From NCBI GenBank assembly GCA_964194625.1, contig CAXMNC010000050.1:1-30248 (forward strand): 30,248 nt of DNA, written 5' to 3'. A program made the translations under genes and the position numbers. A model generated the notes under the pieces. The model was not told where the DNA came from. It did not search any database and worked only from the letters and a program-made list of their open reading frames with translations. Origin of the DNA: SPGG2 sp964194625. GTDB taxonomy: Bacteria > Pseudomonadota > Gammaproteobacteria > Acidiferrobacterales > SPGG2. Positions 13,922 to 22,723 of this stretch are shown here, piece by piece (the first letter of the stretch is position 1; each line of letters opens with the position of its first letter).

Positions 13922-16234
13922 TCAAGTGGGTGCTTTGCCACCAGTTGGCGGCTCGGTGGGATTGGTTAGCGCCGCCGCGGCTGCATTGGCGAGCGCTTTC
14001 CCCTGCGGGCTGTTCGCATCAACACCAGGTGGTAGGTCCACCATGACGCGACGATGGGCGAACTGAATCCCATTCTCTTGGAAGGCCTGTTGTACGCGTC
14101 CATATACTTCTTTGCGGATCTGAAATTGCCGACCGGGCTTGGCCATGAACTTGGCACGGACGATCATCGCCGAATCTTCCATCGCGAAAACGCCCTGCGA
14201 CTTGAATGGCTCAAGGAAGAATGGCCCTAGCTCCTCGTGTTCCATCATCTCTACGCCAATGTGTTTGAATATCTTCTTTACCTTGTTGATATCTGTGTCA
14301 TAGGTAACCCGAAAACTAAGCTTCATAATTACCCAGTCTCGACTGTAATTGGTGAGATGCTGGATCTCGCCGAAGGGCACTGTATGCAGCGCCCCGCGGT
14401 GGTGCCGCAGCACCAACGAGCGCACATTTATCTTTTCGACTCGCCCTTTCACGCTGCCGATGTCGATATATTCTTCGAGTCTGAAGGCGTCATCTATTAA
14501 GTAAAACATACCGGACATGATATCGCGCACCAGAGTCTGGGCGCCAAAGCCGATCGCCAGGCCGATCACGCCCGCACCGGCGATCAGTGGGCCGATGTTT
14601 ACGCCGAGCTGCGACAGGATGATCATAGTGACCATGACGATAATCGTGATGTATAGAAACTTGCGAAACAGGGGTAGCAATGTTTGTACACGCGACAAGC
14701 CTTGGCCACCAGGCTCCCCGCCACTCTCTTGTCCCGCATCTTCGCCCGCCTCTGGGGTGAGGCGTCGCTCGATGGCGGCTTTGGCGATCTGCCAACCGAC
14801 GTAGCCGATAAGTAAGGTAAGGCCAATATCCAAGACCACCCGGGTCGCCGCGACACCGATACCGCTTTGGGCCATGGAAAAAACGTTGATACCCCAGAGC
14901 TCGGCCAACGCGATAATCGCTAGCAACACCACGACAATGCGTAGCGCCCGGCGTACGATTGGCTCGTATATGGTTCGCGAATCAGTTTGGCCGGCCGGAT
15001 CGCCTTGTGCGGCGAAAAAGCCCGTTAGTGCATAGCGAATGCCGGCATCGGCTAGTAGCACGGCGACTACGATCAGCAGACTGAAAACGCCAACGCCACG
15101 AGGCAGCTCGTGGCCCGCAAGGCGGCCAATGACGCCGGCTATGAAAATCCCGAGCACACAGGCAATTGCCAGCAAGTGCCACGTTTCTGCAAAAATATGC
15201 CGTGCGCGACTCGCCGCTTCGCCTTCGGGTCCGCCGCGGATCAGGCCGGCAATGCCACGGCGGCTATGCCATATCATGGCGATCAATACGCCAACGACGA
15301 GCAGCATCATTATCAGCATGGCCAGTCGCTGCAAGTCTGGGTCCAGACCGAGGAGCAGCAACAGCGCCCCGGTCAGCACACAGAAGGAGGCTAGAGCCGC
15401 GAACCAGACTACGCATTTGTGCACATAGCGCGCGTTGTCGTCATCTAGCGGTATCATGCGCAGCGCTGGCTCATTGGGCGCCAACAACGCGCGAGAGATC
15501 AGTGAGCTTAGCCGGACAATCATCACCACGGCGAAGTAGGTGATGACCGCCTGGCGGGACGGCACGTGACCCTGCTGTATGATAAAAAAAACGCCAATCG
15601 CCACGAGCGCGAATACAGTCAGGGCGAGCAGATCACAGAGAATACGCAGGCCGCAATAGCCTAGTTTGGCGCCGAAACGGCCCAATTGGGCCGGTTTAGC
15701 CTCTCGCTCTATCCGGGCGATCATCAGGCGACGCATCAGCCATTCTGCGCCAGCGCCGGCGGCGAACATGATGGCCATGCCCAACACGACCAAGAAGAGG
15801 TGGTTTTTGGCCTGCCCCGCCGTGATTTTCTCGATCGCAAAGGGAAGCACGGTGGGCAGATTTTCCGCCTGGGACAAAATCCGACGTAGGTTATTCCGAA
15901 CTAGCTGGCCCTGCGAATGCATGTCTCCCAACAGGTCAGCCGTCATGCTCATCTCGTCGTCGGCCCCGGCGATCGTGGCCTTGTCCAATTGGTGGATCAG
16001 TAGCGCACGAACTTGACTATCGCTAAGCCGCGCCAACAACGCCATACGCTCCTCGGGGGTCAGTTCGCCTGCGAGTGCGGCCAGTTCGGCGTCACCCAGG
16101 CCTTGTTCTGTGGTTTTGTCATCGCCGACGAGTGCTGCAGATTGGGCAAACGCGGCCATCGGCACGCTGACGTAAGTGAGCCAGATCGCGAACAAAGCGC
16201 AAAAAAGCTTCATCAGAGCACGCGGATAGCGCAT
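13922..16234 (-). CDS. Large MscS-family mechanosensitive channel
   Basis: The 770-residue protein has a signal peptide ending at about AFAQ, an extracytoplasmic helical region rich in charged residues (about 30-140), then roughly ten or eleven membrane helices. The last helix contains GLAIGFGAQTLVRDIMSG, the pore-lining MscS helix. It is followed by the beta domain (EEYIDIGSVKGRVEKINVRS) and the alpha/beta vestibule to about residue 740. The layout and length resemble E. coli YbiO more than small MscS. It should gate under membrane tension to release osmolytes. The ATG at 16234 has a clear GAGAGG site; the frame extends to 16297 but lacks one there. It is divergent from the ABC ATPase gene. 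Confidence 0.93.
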   Translation of the reverse strand: MRYPRALMKLFCALFAIWLTYVSVPMAAFAQSAALVGDDKTTEQGLGDAELAALAGELTPEERMALLARLSDSQVRALLIHQLDKATIAGADDEMSMTADLLGDMHSQGQLVRNNLRRILSQAENLPTVLPFAIEKITAGQAKNHLFLVVLGMAIMFAAGAGAEWLMRRLMIARIEREAKPAQLGRFGAKLGYCGLRILCDLLALTVFALVAIGVFFIIQQGHVPSRQAVITYFAVVMIVRLSSLISRALLAPNEPALRMIPLDDDNARYVHKCVVWFAALASFCVLTGALLLLLGLDPDLQRLAMLIMMLLVVGVLIAMIWHSRRGIAGLIRGGPEGEAASRARHIFAETWHLLAIACVLGIFIAGVIGRLAGHELPRGVGVFSLLIVVAVLLADAGIRYALTGFFAAQGDPAGQTDSRTIYEPIVRRALRIVVVLLAIIALAELWGINVFSMAQSGIGVAATRVVLDIGLTLLIGYVGWQIAKAAIERRLTPEAGEDAGQESGGEPGGQGLSRVQTLLPLFRKFLYITIIVMVTMIILSQLGVNIGPLIAGAGVIGLAIGFGAQTLVRDIMSGMFYLIDDAFRLEEYIDIGSVKGRVEKINVRSLVLRHHRGALHTVPFGEIQHLTNYSRDWVIMKLSFRVTYDTDINKVKKIFKHIGVEMMEHEELGPFFLEPFKSQGVFAMEDSAMIVRAKFMAKPGRQFQIRKEVYGRVQQAFQENGIQFAHRRVMVDLPPGVDANSPQGKALANAAAAALTNPTEPPTGGKAPT

Positions 16235-16333
16235 ATAGGCCTCTCTTATTTGTGACTCTTCTGGAAACGTACTGTCTGAGGATGGACAATACCACAAGTT
16301 TTGCGCACGTCAGAAGGAACGATAGCGCAGAGA

Positions 16334-17071
16334 ATGACGAACCGATCTATCGAGCAATCTGAGAGCATGAACGGGCCGTTGGTGCAGTTGCGTGGCCTTA
16401 CGAAGGCCTATGAGGAAGGTGAACAGCAGCGCGTCGTGTTCCGCGATCTGGATGCCGAAATAGGGCGCAACGAATTCCTTGTGCTCCTCGGTCGCAGTGG
16501 ATCGGGGAAATCGACGCTGCTCAATATAATAAGTGGTATCGATCTACCCACCTCCGGCGAAGTGCATATCGACGGGGCATCTTTGGGTAGTCTGTCTGAA
16601 ACGGCGCGTACCGTGTTTCGGCGCGAGCACATCGGCTTCGTATTTCAGTTTTTTAATCTTATTCCTACCCTGACAGTTGAAGAAAACCTGTTATTGCCGC
16701 TGGAGCTCAATGGCAGGCTAGACGCCGCCACACGTATATTTGCTCAAGAACTATTAGAAGAAGTGGGCCTAGCAGATCGGGTTACCAGTTTTCCGGATCG
16801 ACTGTCGGGGGGCGAACAGCAGCGCGTTGCGATAGCACGTGCATTGGTCCACAAACCGTTGCTAGTACTTGCCGACGAACCTACCGGCAACTTGGATGCG
16901 GAGACTGGACAACAGGTCTTGGAGTTGCTTGCACGTATGCACAGAGCGACCGGTACTACGTTAATAATGGCGACCCACAGTCGAGAAGCGGTAAATCTAG
17001 CCGACCGCATACTCACGTTTGACGGCGGCCGCCTTTACCCATCCTCTAAGCCACCTGCGAAGCCGCGATGA
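16334..17071 (+). CDS. ABC transporter ATP-binding protein, LolD/MacB/YbbA type
   Basis: The 245-residue product has Walker A (GRSGSGKST at about 53-61), the Q loop in FQFFNLIPTLTVEEN, the signature LSGGEQQ (about 157-163), Walker B LLVLADE (about 176-182) and the H loop His (about 215). The Q-loop sequence and DEPTGNLD are typical of the LolD/MacB family, whose members drive mechanotransmission across the envelope rather than simple transport. Its end overlaps the permease start (ATGA). The ATG at 16334 is preferred; an ATG at 16367 and a TTG at 16301 are alternatives. Confidence 0.9.
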   Translation: MTNRSIEQSESMNGPLVQLRGLTKAYEEGEQQRVVFRDLDAEIGRNEFLVLLGRSGSGKSTLLNIISGIDLPTSGEVHIDGASLGSLSETARTVFRREHIGFVFQFFNLIPTLTVEENLLLPLELNGRLDAATRIFAQELLEEVGLADRVTSFPDRLSGGEQQRVAIARALVHKPLLVLADEPTGNLDAETGQQVLELLARMHRATGTTLIMATHSREAVNLADRILTFDGGRLYPSSKPPAKPR

Positions 17072-19602
17072 TACTTCGGCGTGCCAGCCTGCGTTATCTA
17101 TTACGACATCCATGGGTAGTGGGTCTGTCGGTGTTGGGGGTCGCGCTCGGTGTGGCGGTTGTCGTTGCCATCGACCTCGCTAACGAGAGTGCACGCCGCG
17201 CGTTTAGTCTTTCGGTGCAAACACTGACTGGCCAAGCGACCCATCAAGTTGTGGGTGGGCCGCGGGGCTTGTCAGAGGTGACTTATCGGCGATTGCGCAT
17301 CGACGCACGGGTGCGCACCTCTGCCCCGGTGGTAGAAGGTCATGCCCAATCACCAGATTTTATCGGGCACACGTTTACTCTCCTTGGCATCGATCCGTTT
17401 GCGGAAGCAAGATTTCGACCCCATGTCAGTAGTGGTAGGAATACACCGGGGCTGAGGCGACTGTTGTCGGAGCCGGCAACCGGCCTCATAACCCGCCGTA
17501 CCGCCAATCGATTGGGCGTTGAAGCGGGTGACACGCTCAGGCTGCGTATTGGAACCATTCGCCATTCGCTATCCATCGTTGGACTAATTGAGCCTACAGA
17601 TAGTGTGACTCAGCAGGGCCTTGCGTCTGTGATTGTTACCGACATTGCCACGGCACAAGAGCTGTTGGGTATGCAGGGGCGACTCAGCTGGATAGATCTC
17701 ATCATTCCCGACGACGACACCGAACTCACACAGCGAATTCAGCGCATCTTGCCGAAGGACGCGACGATTATCCGTTCGGAAAATCGCTCCCATGCACTGA
17801 ACCAAATGACACGTGGATTTAGGGTCAATCTAACCGCGTTGAGCCTACTCGCATTGCTAGTTGGTATGTTCCTGATCTACAACATCATGACGTTTTCCGT
17901 CGTCCAACGCCGCGAGCTTGTCGGCACGTTACGTGCCTTGGGGGTGACTCGGCCACAGATCTTTCGCCAAGTCATTGTGGAAGCGATGTTGATTGGCGGT
18001 GTTGGTACCGTATGCGGCATCGCGCTTGGTATTGCTTTGGGTAACGGCCTGGTAGAACGGGTAGTACAGACCATCAATGATCTGTATTTCGTCGTATCGG
18101 TGAGTGAGTTGACGGTGAGCCCATTGTCGTTGCTTAAGGGAGTGGCTGTCGGTATGGGCGCTACCCTATTAGCGGCATTGGCTCCCGCTTGGGAGGCCAC
18201 GGGCGCACCGGTGAACACCGTATTACAGCGCTCGGCGGTCGAAACTCGCGTGACTAGACGCGCACCCCGAGTTGCCTTGGTTGGCCTTGCTCTCGGTATA
18301 TTAGGTATCGGCCTGCTGGCTATCCCGAGTCGCAGCTTAGTGCTTGGTTTCGGCGCTCTGTTTGTATTGGTCGTGGGTTTCGTGCTCGTCGTCCCCATCG
18401 TAACCGTGTGGCTTATGAGAGCACTCAAACCTGTTATGGGCACGCTATTTGGTTTGCTCGGGCGTCTGGCAACGCGCAGTGTGGCGGCTTCTTTAAGCCG
18501 CACCAGCGTTGCCATCGCCGCCCTTGCCGTTGCGATCTCAGCTACGGTGGGGGTTGGCATTATGATCGACAGCTTTCGGCAATCATTCCTCGACTGGCTG
18601 ACCGTGAGCTTGCGTGCTGATATCTACGTTGCGGCCCCGGTCGCACAGACAGGGCCGAGCGCGGCGACATTGGACAAAAATTTCATCGCGCGCGTGTCAA
18701 CGCTCTCACAAGTGGCGGCCATAAGCACGGGTCGGCGTGTCCGCTTGGATGGTCCCAGGGGTGTTCAACAACTTCTGGTCTCGGAGGTAGATCGGGAACA
18801 GTTTCGGTTGTACCAGTTGAAGCACGGGGATGTCGAGCAGGCGTGGCAAGCATTCGAAAACGAAGACGCGGTATTGGTCTCCGAACCCTATGCCTATCGT
18901 CACGATGTAGGTTTGGGCGACACCATTTCGCTCCGTACGAACGAGGGCGAGCGCCCCTTTACCATCGCCGGCATCTATTTTGACTACGGTTCCGACGAGG
19001 GGAGGGTGAGTATAAGTCGCAATACCTACAATCGATATTGGAATGACCGCAAGATTACCTTTATTAGGATATACGCCCAGCCGGAGGCGGATATCAGTGC
19101 GTTAATGGAACGGTTGCGCAATGTGGCGGGGGAGCATGACCTTTTTATTCGCTCAAACCAAGCACTGCGTGAGGCCTCGATCCAAGTCTTCGATCGGACC
19201 TTCGCGATTACAAATATCTTGCGGCTATTGGCCACGATTGTCGCCTTTGTAGGCGTGCTAAGCGCACTGACCGCCTTGCAGCTCGAGCGAGCGCGCGAAT
19301 TTGCAATATTGCGTGCAAACGGTTTGACGCCGCGCCAAGTCTGGCAATTAGTGACGGCTGAAACGGGCTTAATGGGATTTTGTTCGGGACTGTTTGCCTT
19401 ACCGTTGGGCATCGGCATGGCGCTGGCCTTAACCCTAGTTATTAATCGTCGCTCCTTCGGCTGGAGTCTGGAAATCTCCATTGACCCGGCTGTACTCATA
19501 CACGGATTATCTTTGGCGGTAGCGGCAGCGCTGCTGGCCGGGCTTTATCCCGCATTCAAAATGTCAAGCACCTCACCGGTGTTGGCATTGCGGGGAGAAT
19601 GA
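17068..19602 (+). CDS. FtsX-like ABC transporter permease, YbbP type
   Basis: The 844-residue protein has an N-terminal membrane helix (about 14-36), a large periplasmic domain, and a first FtsX core at about 250-385 (RRELVGTLRALGVTRPQIF is the typical coupling segment). Further helices follow at about 400-460, then a second periplasmic domain and a C-terminal FtsX core (about 710-840, with REFAILRANGLTPRQVW). The duplicated core and length match YbbP-type permeases. Such systems move lipids, lipoproteins or hydrophobic compounds out of the inner membrane; the substrate here is unknown. It is translationally coupled to the ATPase. Confidence 0.93.
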   Translation: MILRRASLRYLLRHPWVVGLSVLGVALGVAVVVAIDLANESARRAFSLSVQTLTGQATHQVVGGPRGLSEVTYRRLRIDARVRTSAPVVEGHAQSPDFIGHTFTLLGIDPFAEARFRPHVSSGRNTPGLRRLLSEPATGLITRRTANRLGVEAGDTLRLRIGTIRHSLSIVGLIEPTDSVTQQGLASVIVTDIATAQELLGMQGRLSWIDLIIPDDDTELTQRIQRILPKDATIIRSENRSHALNQMTRGFRVNLTALSLLALLVGMFLIYNIMTFSVVQRRELVGTLRALGVTRPQIFRQVIVEAMLIGGVGTVCGIALGIALGNGLVERVVQTINDLYFVVSVSELTVSPLSLLKGVAVGMGATLLAALAPAWEATGAPVNTVLQRSAVETRVTRRAPRVALVGLALGILGIGLLAIPSRSLVLGFGALFVLVVGFVLVVPIVTVWLMRALKPVMGTLFGLLGRLATRSVAASLSRTSVAIAALAVAISATVGVGIMIDSFRQSFLDWLTVSLRADIYVAAPVAQTGPSAATLDKNFIARVSTLSQVAAISTGRRVRLDGPRGVQQLLVSEVDREQFRLYQLKHGDVEQAWQAFENEDAVLVSEPYAYRHDVGLGDTISLRTNEGERPFTIAGIYFDYGSDEGRVSISRNTYNRYWNDRKITFIRIYAQPEADISALMERLRNVAGEHDLFIRSNQALREASIQVFDRTFAITNILRLLATIVAFVGVLSALTALQLERAREFAILRANGLTPRQVWQLVTAETGLMGFCSGLFALPLGIGMALALTLVINRRSFGWSLEISIDPAVLIHGLSLAVAAALLAGLYPAFKMSSTSPVLALRGE

Positions 19603-19677
19603 ATAATTGGGTGCGCCGCGTGTCGCAACACGCTATGATGCGCTGCGTTTCGTAAGAGTCATGGAATGGAGATGAAA

Positions 19678-20187
19678 ATGAGAAGAACGCCAGGAATCCT
19701 CACCATTTTGCTCGGCCTCTTTGCGCTCTATGGGCAAGCGCTCGCAGCAACACCGGCCGACATCAAAGCTAAACTCAAGGCCGATGTCGTTATGACGAAG
19801 AATGAGAAGCTCACAATTGACCGGTTGCGCGTCTGCCAGTTGGTCCGACCCAAAGACTTGGGCGGTGGGGCAACTGAACCATTTCAGGTCAAGTCCCATG
19901 CAGAAGCGCCGGCAGATATCATCAGCCGCGATAATTTTGTTTCCTTGTTGGCCGAGATTGGCGTTAACTTGCGCGTGAGTTTCGCCAGAGGACACATCGA
20001 GGGAATGACGCCACGACAGGCGCTGACAGCACTACGTTGCAAAGTGATCGATACACCGAGTGGCCCCATCGACTTCGAGGTCGACATCCGCATGGATAAC
20101 GACGGCATGCGATTGGAAGTCACTGAAACGGCGACGGGCGATAAGAACAAACAGAGTCAACTCTGGAGTCAGGTGCTCGGCCAGTAG
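19678..20187 (+). CDS. Exported protein of unknown function downstream of the ABC transporter
   Basis: I recognise no family. The 169-residue product has a signal peptide (about residues 1-23, ending ALA before ATPAD). The mature part is mixed alpha/beta, with two Cys (in RVCQLV and ALRCKV) and a C-terminal beta-rich segment. Several ATGs are stacked in frame; I chose the one at 19678 because GGAG lies six bases upstream. It follows the permease gene after 75 bases on the same strand and may be a periplasmic partner of the ABC system, by position only. Confidence 0.7.
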   Translation: MRRTPGILTILLGLFALYGQALAATPADIKAKLKADVVMTKNEKLTIDRLRVCQLVRPKDLGGGATEPFQVKSHAEAPADIISRDNFVSLLAEIGVNLRVSFARGHIEGMTPRQALTALRCKVIDTPSGPIDFEVDIRMDNDGMRLEVTETATGDKNKQSQLWSQVLGQ

Positions 20188-20233
20188 AGGGAGTTTGATT
20201 TCATAAATTTGACGCTAAGATAAGGAGCAATAC

Positions 20234-20728
20234 GTGAAGATATTCGGAAAGATCGTCGTAATCGGCTTACTTTTTATCGGTGCAACGCCGGGAGCAGCGG
20301 TTTTCGCTCAGGACAGTTACGAACAGTTCAAAGAGGAAATTGAACTGACCCGTGCGATAGCCCAGTTGGGGAGAGAAGTCATTGTTGAGAGAAACATGCA
20401 GCTCAACAGAGAGGACAGCAATAGGTTCTGGCCGGTTTATAACGACTACCGAGCAGCTATCGGTAAAGTCAATGATAGACGGATAAAGCTGATTACCAGC
20501 TATGCAGACAGTTATAACAGCGGAAATCTGTCGGATGACAAAGCCTTGAGTTTGTTGGACGAGTTCTTGTCGATTGAAAAGGCGAGACTTAAGGTGAAAA
20601 AGAAATACGTTCCGCGCTTCAAGAAAGTGTTGCCTCCCAAGAAGGTGGTGCGATTCTTTCAGGTGGACAACAAATTAGATGCTGTGGTCAAACTGGAGAT
20701 GGCAAGAAACATACCGTTGGTGCAGTGA
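20234..20728 (+). CDS. Exported helical protein, loosely CpxP/Spy-like
   Basis: The 164-residue product begins with a signal peptide (cleavage probably after VFAQ). It is otherwise helical and strongly charged. It has the pattern seen in many small periplasmic proteins, REVIVERNMQLN then NRFWPVYNDYRAAI, KLITSYADSY and a basic C-terminal half (KVKKKYVPRFKK). The arrangement resembles periplasmic chaperones of the CpxP/Spy type, but no LTxxQ motif is clear, so the family call is tentative. The GTG start at 20234 has an AAGGAG site at the right distance. It follows the previous exported protein by 46 bases. Confidence 0.72.
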   Translation: MKIFGKIVVIGLLFIGATPGAAVFAQDSYEQFKEEIELTRAIAQLGREVIVERNMQLNREDSNRFWPVYNDYRAAIGKVNDRRIKLITSYADSYNSGNLSDDKALSLLDEFLSIEKARLKVKKKYVPRFKKVLPPKKVVRFFQVDNKLDAVVKLEMARNIPLVQ

Positions 20729-20793
20729 TCGACGATCCAGCCAATTACCTTCACAAAATTCGGTATGGCGATAGTTGCTTTATCCGCCCTAGT

Positions 20794-21801
20794 CTAGGAT
20801 AGACGATATTCGCTGGGTGATACCCCGGTCCAGCGTTTGAAGGCACGAGAGAAATTCGCTGGCTCAGAGAAACCCAGCATAAAGGTTATTTCGTTTACCG
20901 ATAAGCGCGATTCCTTGACGTATTGCGAAGCCAGTTCGCGGCGCATGTTGTCCAACAGTTGCTTGTAGCTAGTCCCTTCCTGTTTTAGATTGCGTTGAAG
21001 GGTCCTGGGGCTCATGGCCAACGCCTTTGCAATCGATTCTTGCGTCGCTTGCCCAGAGGATAATTGCTCGAGAAGTTTGGCCTCAACTCGAATCTTAGTA
21101 CTGTCATGGGTGAATCGAGCCAAATAGTTGGTAATGACCCGGTCATTCGCGCGTGCCAGCTCTGCATTTGCCGTGGGCAAGGGTGCGGTTAAATCGGCTT
21201 TACTGAATAGCAGCATATTTTCCGGCGCCGAGAACTGTATTGGGGCGCGAAAGACGTGCGAAAACGCGTCTACAACTGCGGGCGTATCTCTTTGCATCGT
21301 GACCCGCAACGGATTGCAGGTCGAACCGTAACTGGTTCGACACATCCCTAAGATAATGGCCATAGCGGCGTCGATCGCCTCATCCGCTGGCGCTGCGAAC
21401 TTCGGTTGTAGGGTGAATTCGAAGCCCTCGGCAGAGCCGGCCAAATCCATCCTTAGGCTGTCAGTAACGATTGCCGAATAGCGGGCCATGCGCATCAGGG
21501 CATCCTTAAGACTTTGGCTTGCCATCCAGGAATACCCCAATGCGTGAAATGTGGTCGGGTGCCAAAAACGCGCCACCGTAAGCCCAAGACACGGGTCTTG
21601 CGTCGCCTGTGCGGCTAGTTTCCACAGTCGTGTGAGCGATGTGAAAGGGTAGCGCGCGTTAGGGTCATGCAGCCTATCGGGATCAAGATTTACCTGCGCG
21701 AACAGCGCCCGACCGTCACATCCGTAGGACTCCAGCGCTTTCCAGAGCAGAAGCACGGCCGACGAAATCGTAGACGCATACACCTGGTTATTGGCGTTCA
21801 T
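20794..21801 (-). CDS. AraC-family transcriptional regulator, OruR/ArgR-like
   Basis: The 335-residue product has an N-terminal Arabinose_bd-type domain (about 20-205, with YPFTSLTRLWKLAAQAT and LGLTVARFWHPTTFHALGY). It ends in an AraC DNA-binding domain of two helix-turn-helices: ESIAKALAMSPRTLQRNLKQEG, then NEITFMLGFSEPANFSRAFK with WTGVSPSEYR. This layout is that of OruR-type regulators, which respond to amino acids or fatty-acid-like ligands. The target is unknown; the divergent CsrA-like unit is a candidate. The ATG at 21801 is chosen because the domain begins directly after it; the frame is open to 21894. Confidence 0.92.
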   Translation of the reverse strand: MNANNQVYASTISSAVLLLWKALESYGCDGRALFAQVNLDPDRLHDPNARYPFTSLTRLWKLAAQATQDPCLGLTVARFWHPTTFHALGYSWMASQSLKDALMRMARYSAIVTDSLRMDLAGSAEGFEFTLQPKFAAPADEAIDAAMAIILGMCRTSYGSTCNPLRVTMQRDTPAVVDAFSHVFRAPIQFSAPENMLLFSKADLTAPLPTANAELARANDRVITNYLARFTHDSTKIRVEAKLLEQLSSGQATQESIAKALAMSPRTLQRNLKQEGTSYKQLLDNMRRELASQYVKESRLSVNEITFMLGFSEPANFSRAFKRWTGVSPSEYRLS

Positions 21802-21922
21802 TCGCTTACGGATAACAAGTTGGCGCCTGGTGATTGGGAAAACAACGGTAGCTCGCATTATAGTACGAGGCGGATAGTCGCACCAAGGGAACACAATCCA
21901 GAAAAAACCTAATCTATAGGGG

Positions 21923-21959
21923 CCAGGAATACCTGGGCACGCCTGCCATCGATCCCAGG
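21923..21959 (+). promoter_or_regulatory. Leader with competing hairpin arms upstream of the tandem CsrA gene
   Basis: Arm 1 (CCAGG, 21923-21927) can pair with arm 2 (CCTGGG, 21932-21937) across a four-base loop. Arm 2 can instead pair over six bases with arm 3 (CCCAGG, 21954-21959), so the two structures exclude each other. AGGA in arm 1 and GGGGAG at 21965-21970 provide GGA motifs of the kind bound by CsrA. A role in translation control is inference. Confidence 0.3.
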
Positions 21960-22007
21960 CTTATGGGGAGTTCTTGTCGGTTATGCGGGTACTGCGAGGT
22001 ATGCAAC

Positions 22008-22313
22008 ATGATACAGGTGTTTTTGAGGCGTGTCGGCGAGAGCCCATTCATTGGCGACGCGATCGAGGTAACCGTCCTCGGCATCAGGGATGATGAGGTA
22101 CGTTTCGCAATCGCTAGGCGACATTCGGGGCGGGCCGAAGTGCGAGTGTTCAATGCGCACGTCCGTGAAAGCTTGGTTACTGACGATGAGATCGAGGTAA
22201 TCGTGCTCAGCGTCAGGGATGGCGAGGTACGTTTGGAGATCGTGGCACCAAAGTCGGTCTCGGTCCAGGCTAAGAAGACTCACGGTAGAAATCACTCTGG
22301 ACGTATTGCATGA
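22008..22313 (+). CDS. Tandem CsrA-like protein, two degenerate domains in one chain
   Basis: CsrA is a 60-residue dimeric RNA-binding protein that represses translation at GGA motifs. This 101-residue product contains two CsrA-like units offset by exactly 43 residues. Unit 1 (1-44) keeps the N-terminal strand with LRRVGE and IGDAIEVTVLGI, but lacks the APKxVxV segment. Unit 2 (45-101) has lost the Arg pair (FNAHVRES) but retains the core EIEVIVLSV and the C-terminal APKSVSVQAKK. At DNA level, 22061-22105 and 22190-22234 differ at only 6 of 45 positions, so the duplication looks recent or constrained. The ATG at 22008 aligns with the CsrA start and has a GAGG site eight bases away. The stop overlaps the next gene (ATGA). 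Confidence 0.82.
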   Translation: MIQVFLRRVGESPFIGDAIEVTVLGIRDDEVRFAIARRHSGRAEVRVFNAHVRESLVTDDEIEVIVLSVRDGEVRLEIVAPKSVSVQAKKTHGRNHSGRIA

Positions 22314-22723
22314 CGGTCACTCACACCATCATCCCGGCCAAAGATCTCATCAAAATCACAGTTAGCGGACAACTAGATTCAAAAACAATCAAAAAAATAG
22401 TCGCCAATCTAGCTAAGGCACGCGGTCTGGCCGTCGAGTACGATATTCTATTGGATGGGCGACAAGCACACAGCAGGATTACTGATAGCCACCTATTAGC
22501 TCTTGTCGGTATGCTTAGCCAGTATCGTTTTGTCCTCCGCAACAAGATTGCCATCCTTTGTCCCCGTCCGAAATCCCCCAAAACTCGATTCTGGGAACGC
22601 TCTTATCGGGAAGCGGGTTTTCGGGTCGCCTTTTTTCACGAGTTTGAGGACGCTATAAACTGGTTGTACCCCTGTATCTATTTTGACATCGACTATGATG
22701 GCGAAACGTTACCTGGATACTAG
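22310..22723 (+). CDS. SpoIIAA/STAS-like protein
   Basis: The 137-residue product fits the SpoIIAA-like (STAS-fold) family. A strand with IKITVSGQLD is followed by a helix KTIKKIVANLAKARG, a strand EYDILLDGRQ, a helical region, a strand NKIAILCP, and a final helix FHEFEDAINWL. SpoIIAA-like proteins of this type are soluble and mostly uncharacterised; some bind lipids or regulators. No serine phosphosite in the anti-sigma antagonist context is clear. Translation is coupled to the tandem CsrA gene through ATGA, so the two proteins should be made in fixed proportion. Confidence 0.72.
   Translation: MTVTHTIIPAKDLIKITVSGQLDSKTIKKIVANLAKARGLAVEYDILLDGRQAHSRITDSHLLALVGMLSQYRFVLRNKIAILCPRPKSPKTRFWERSYREAGFRVAFFHEFEDAINWLYPCIYFDIDYDGETLPGY

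Noticed and set aside
17877..18560. 227-residue frame antisense to the FtsX-like permease
   Set aside because: It is rich in Thr, Ala, Arg and Pro, as expected of a shadow of a membrane-protein gene; no domain is visible.
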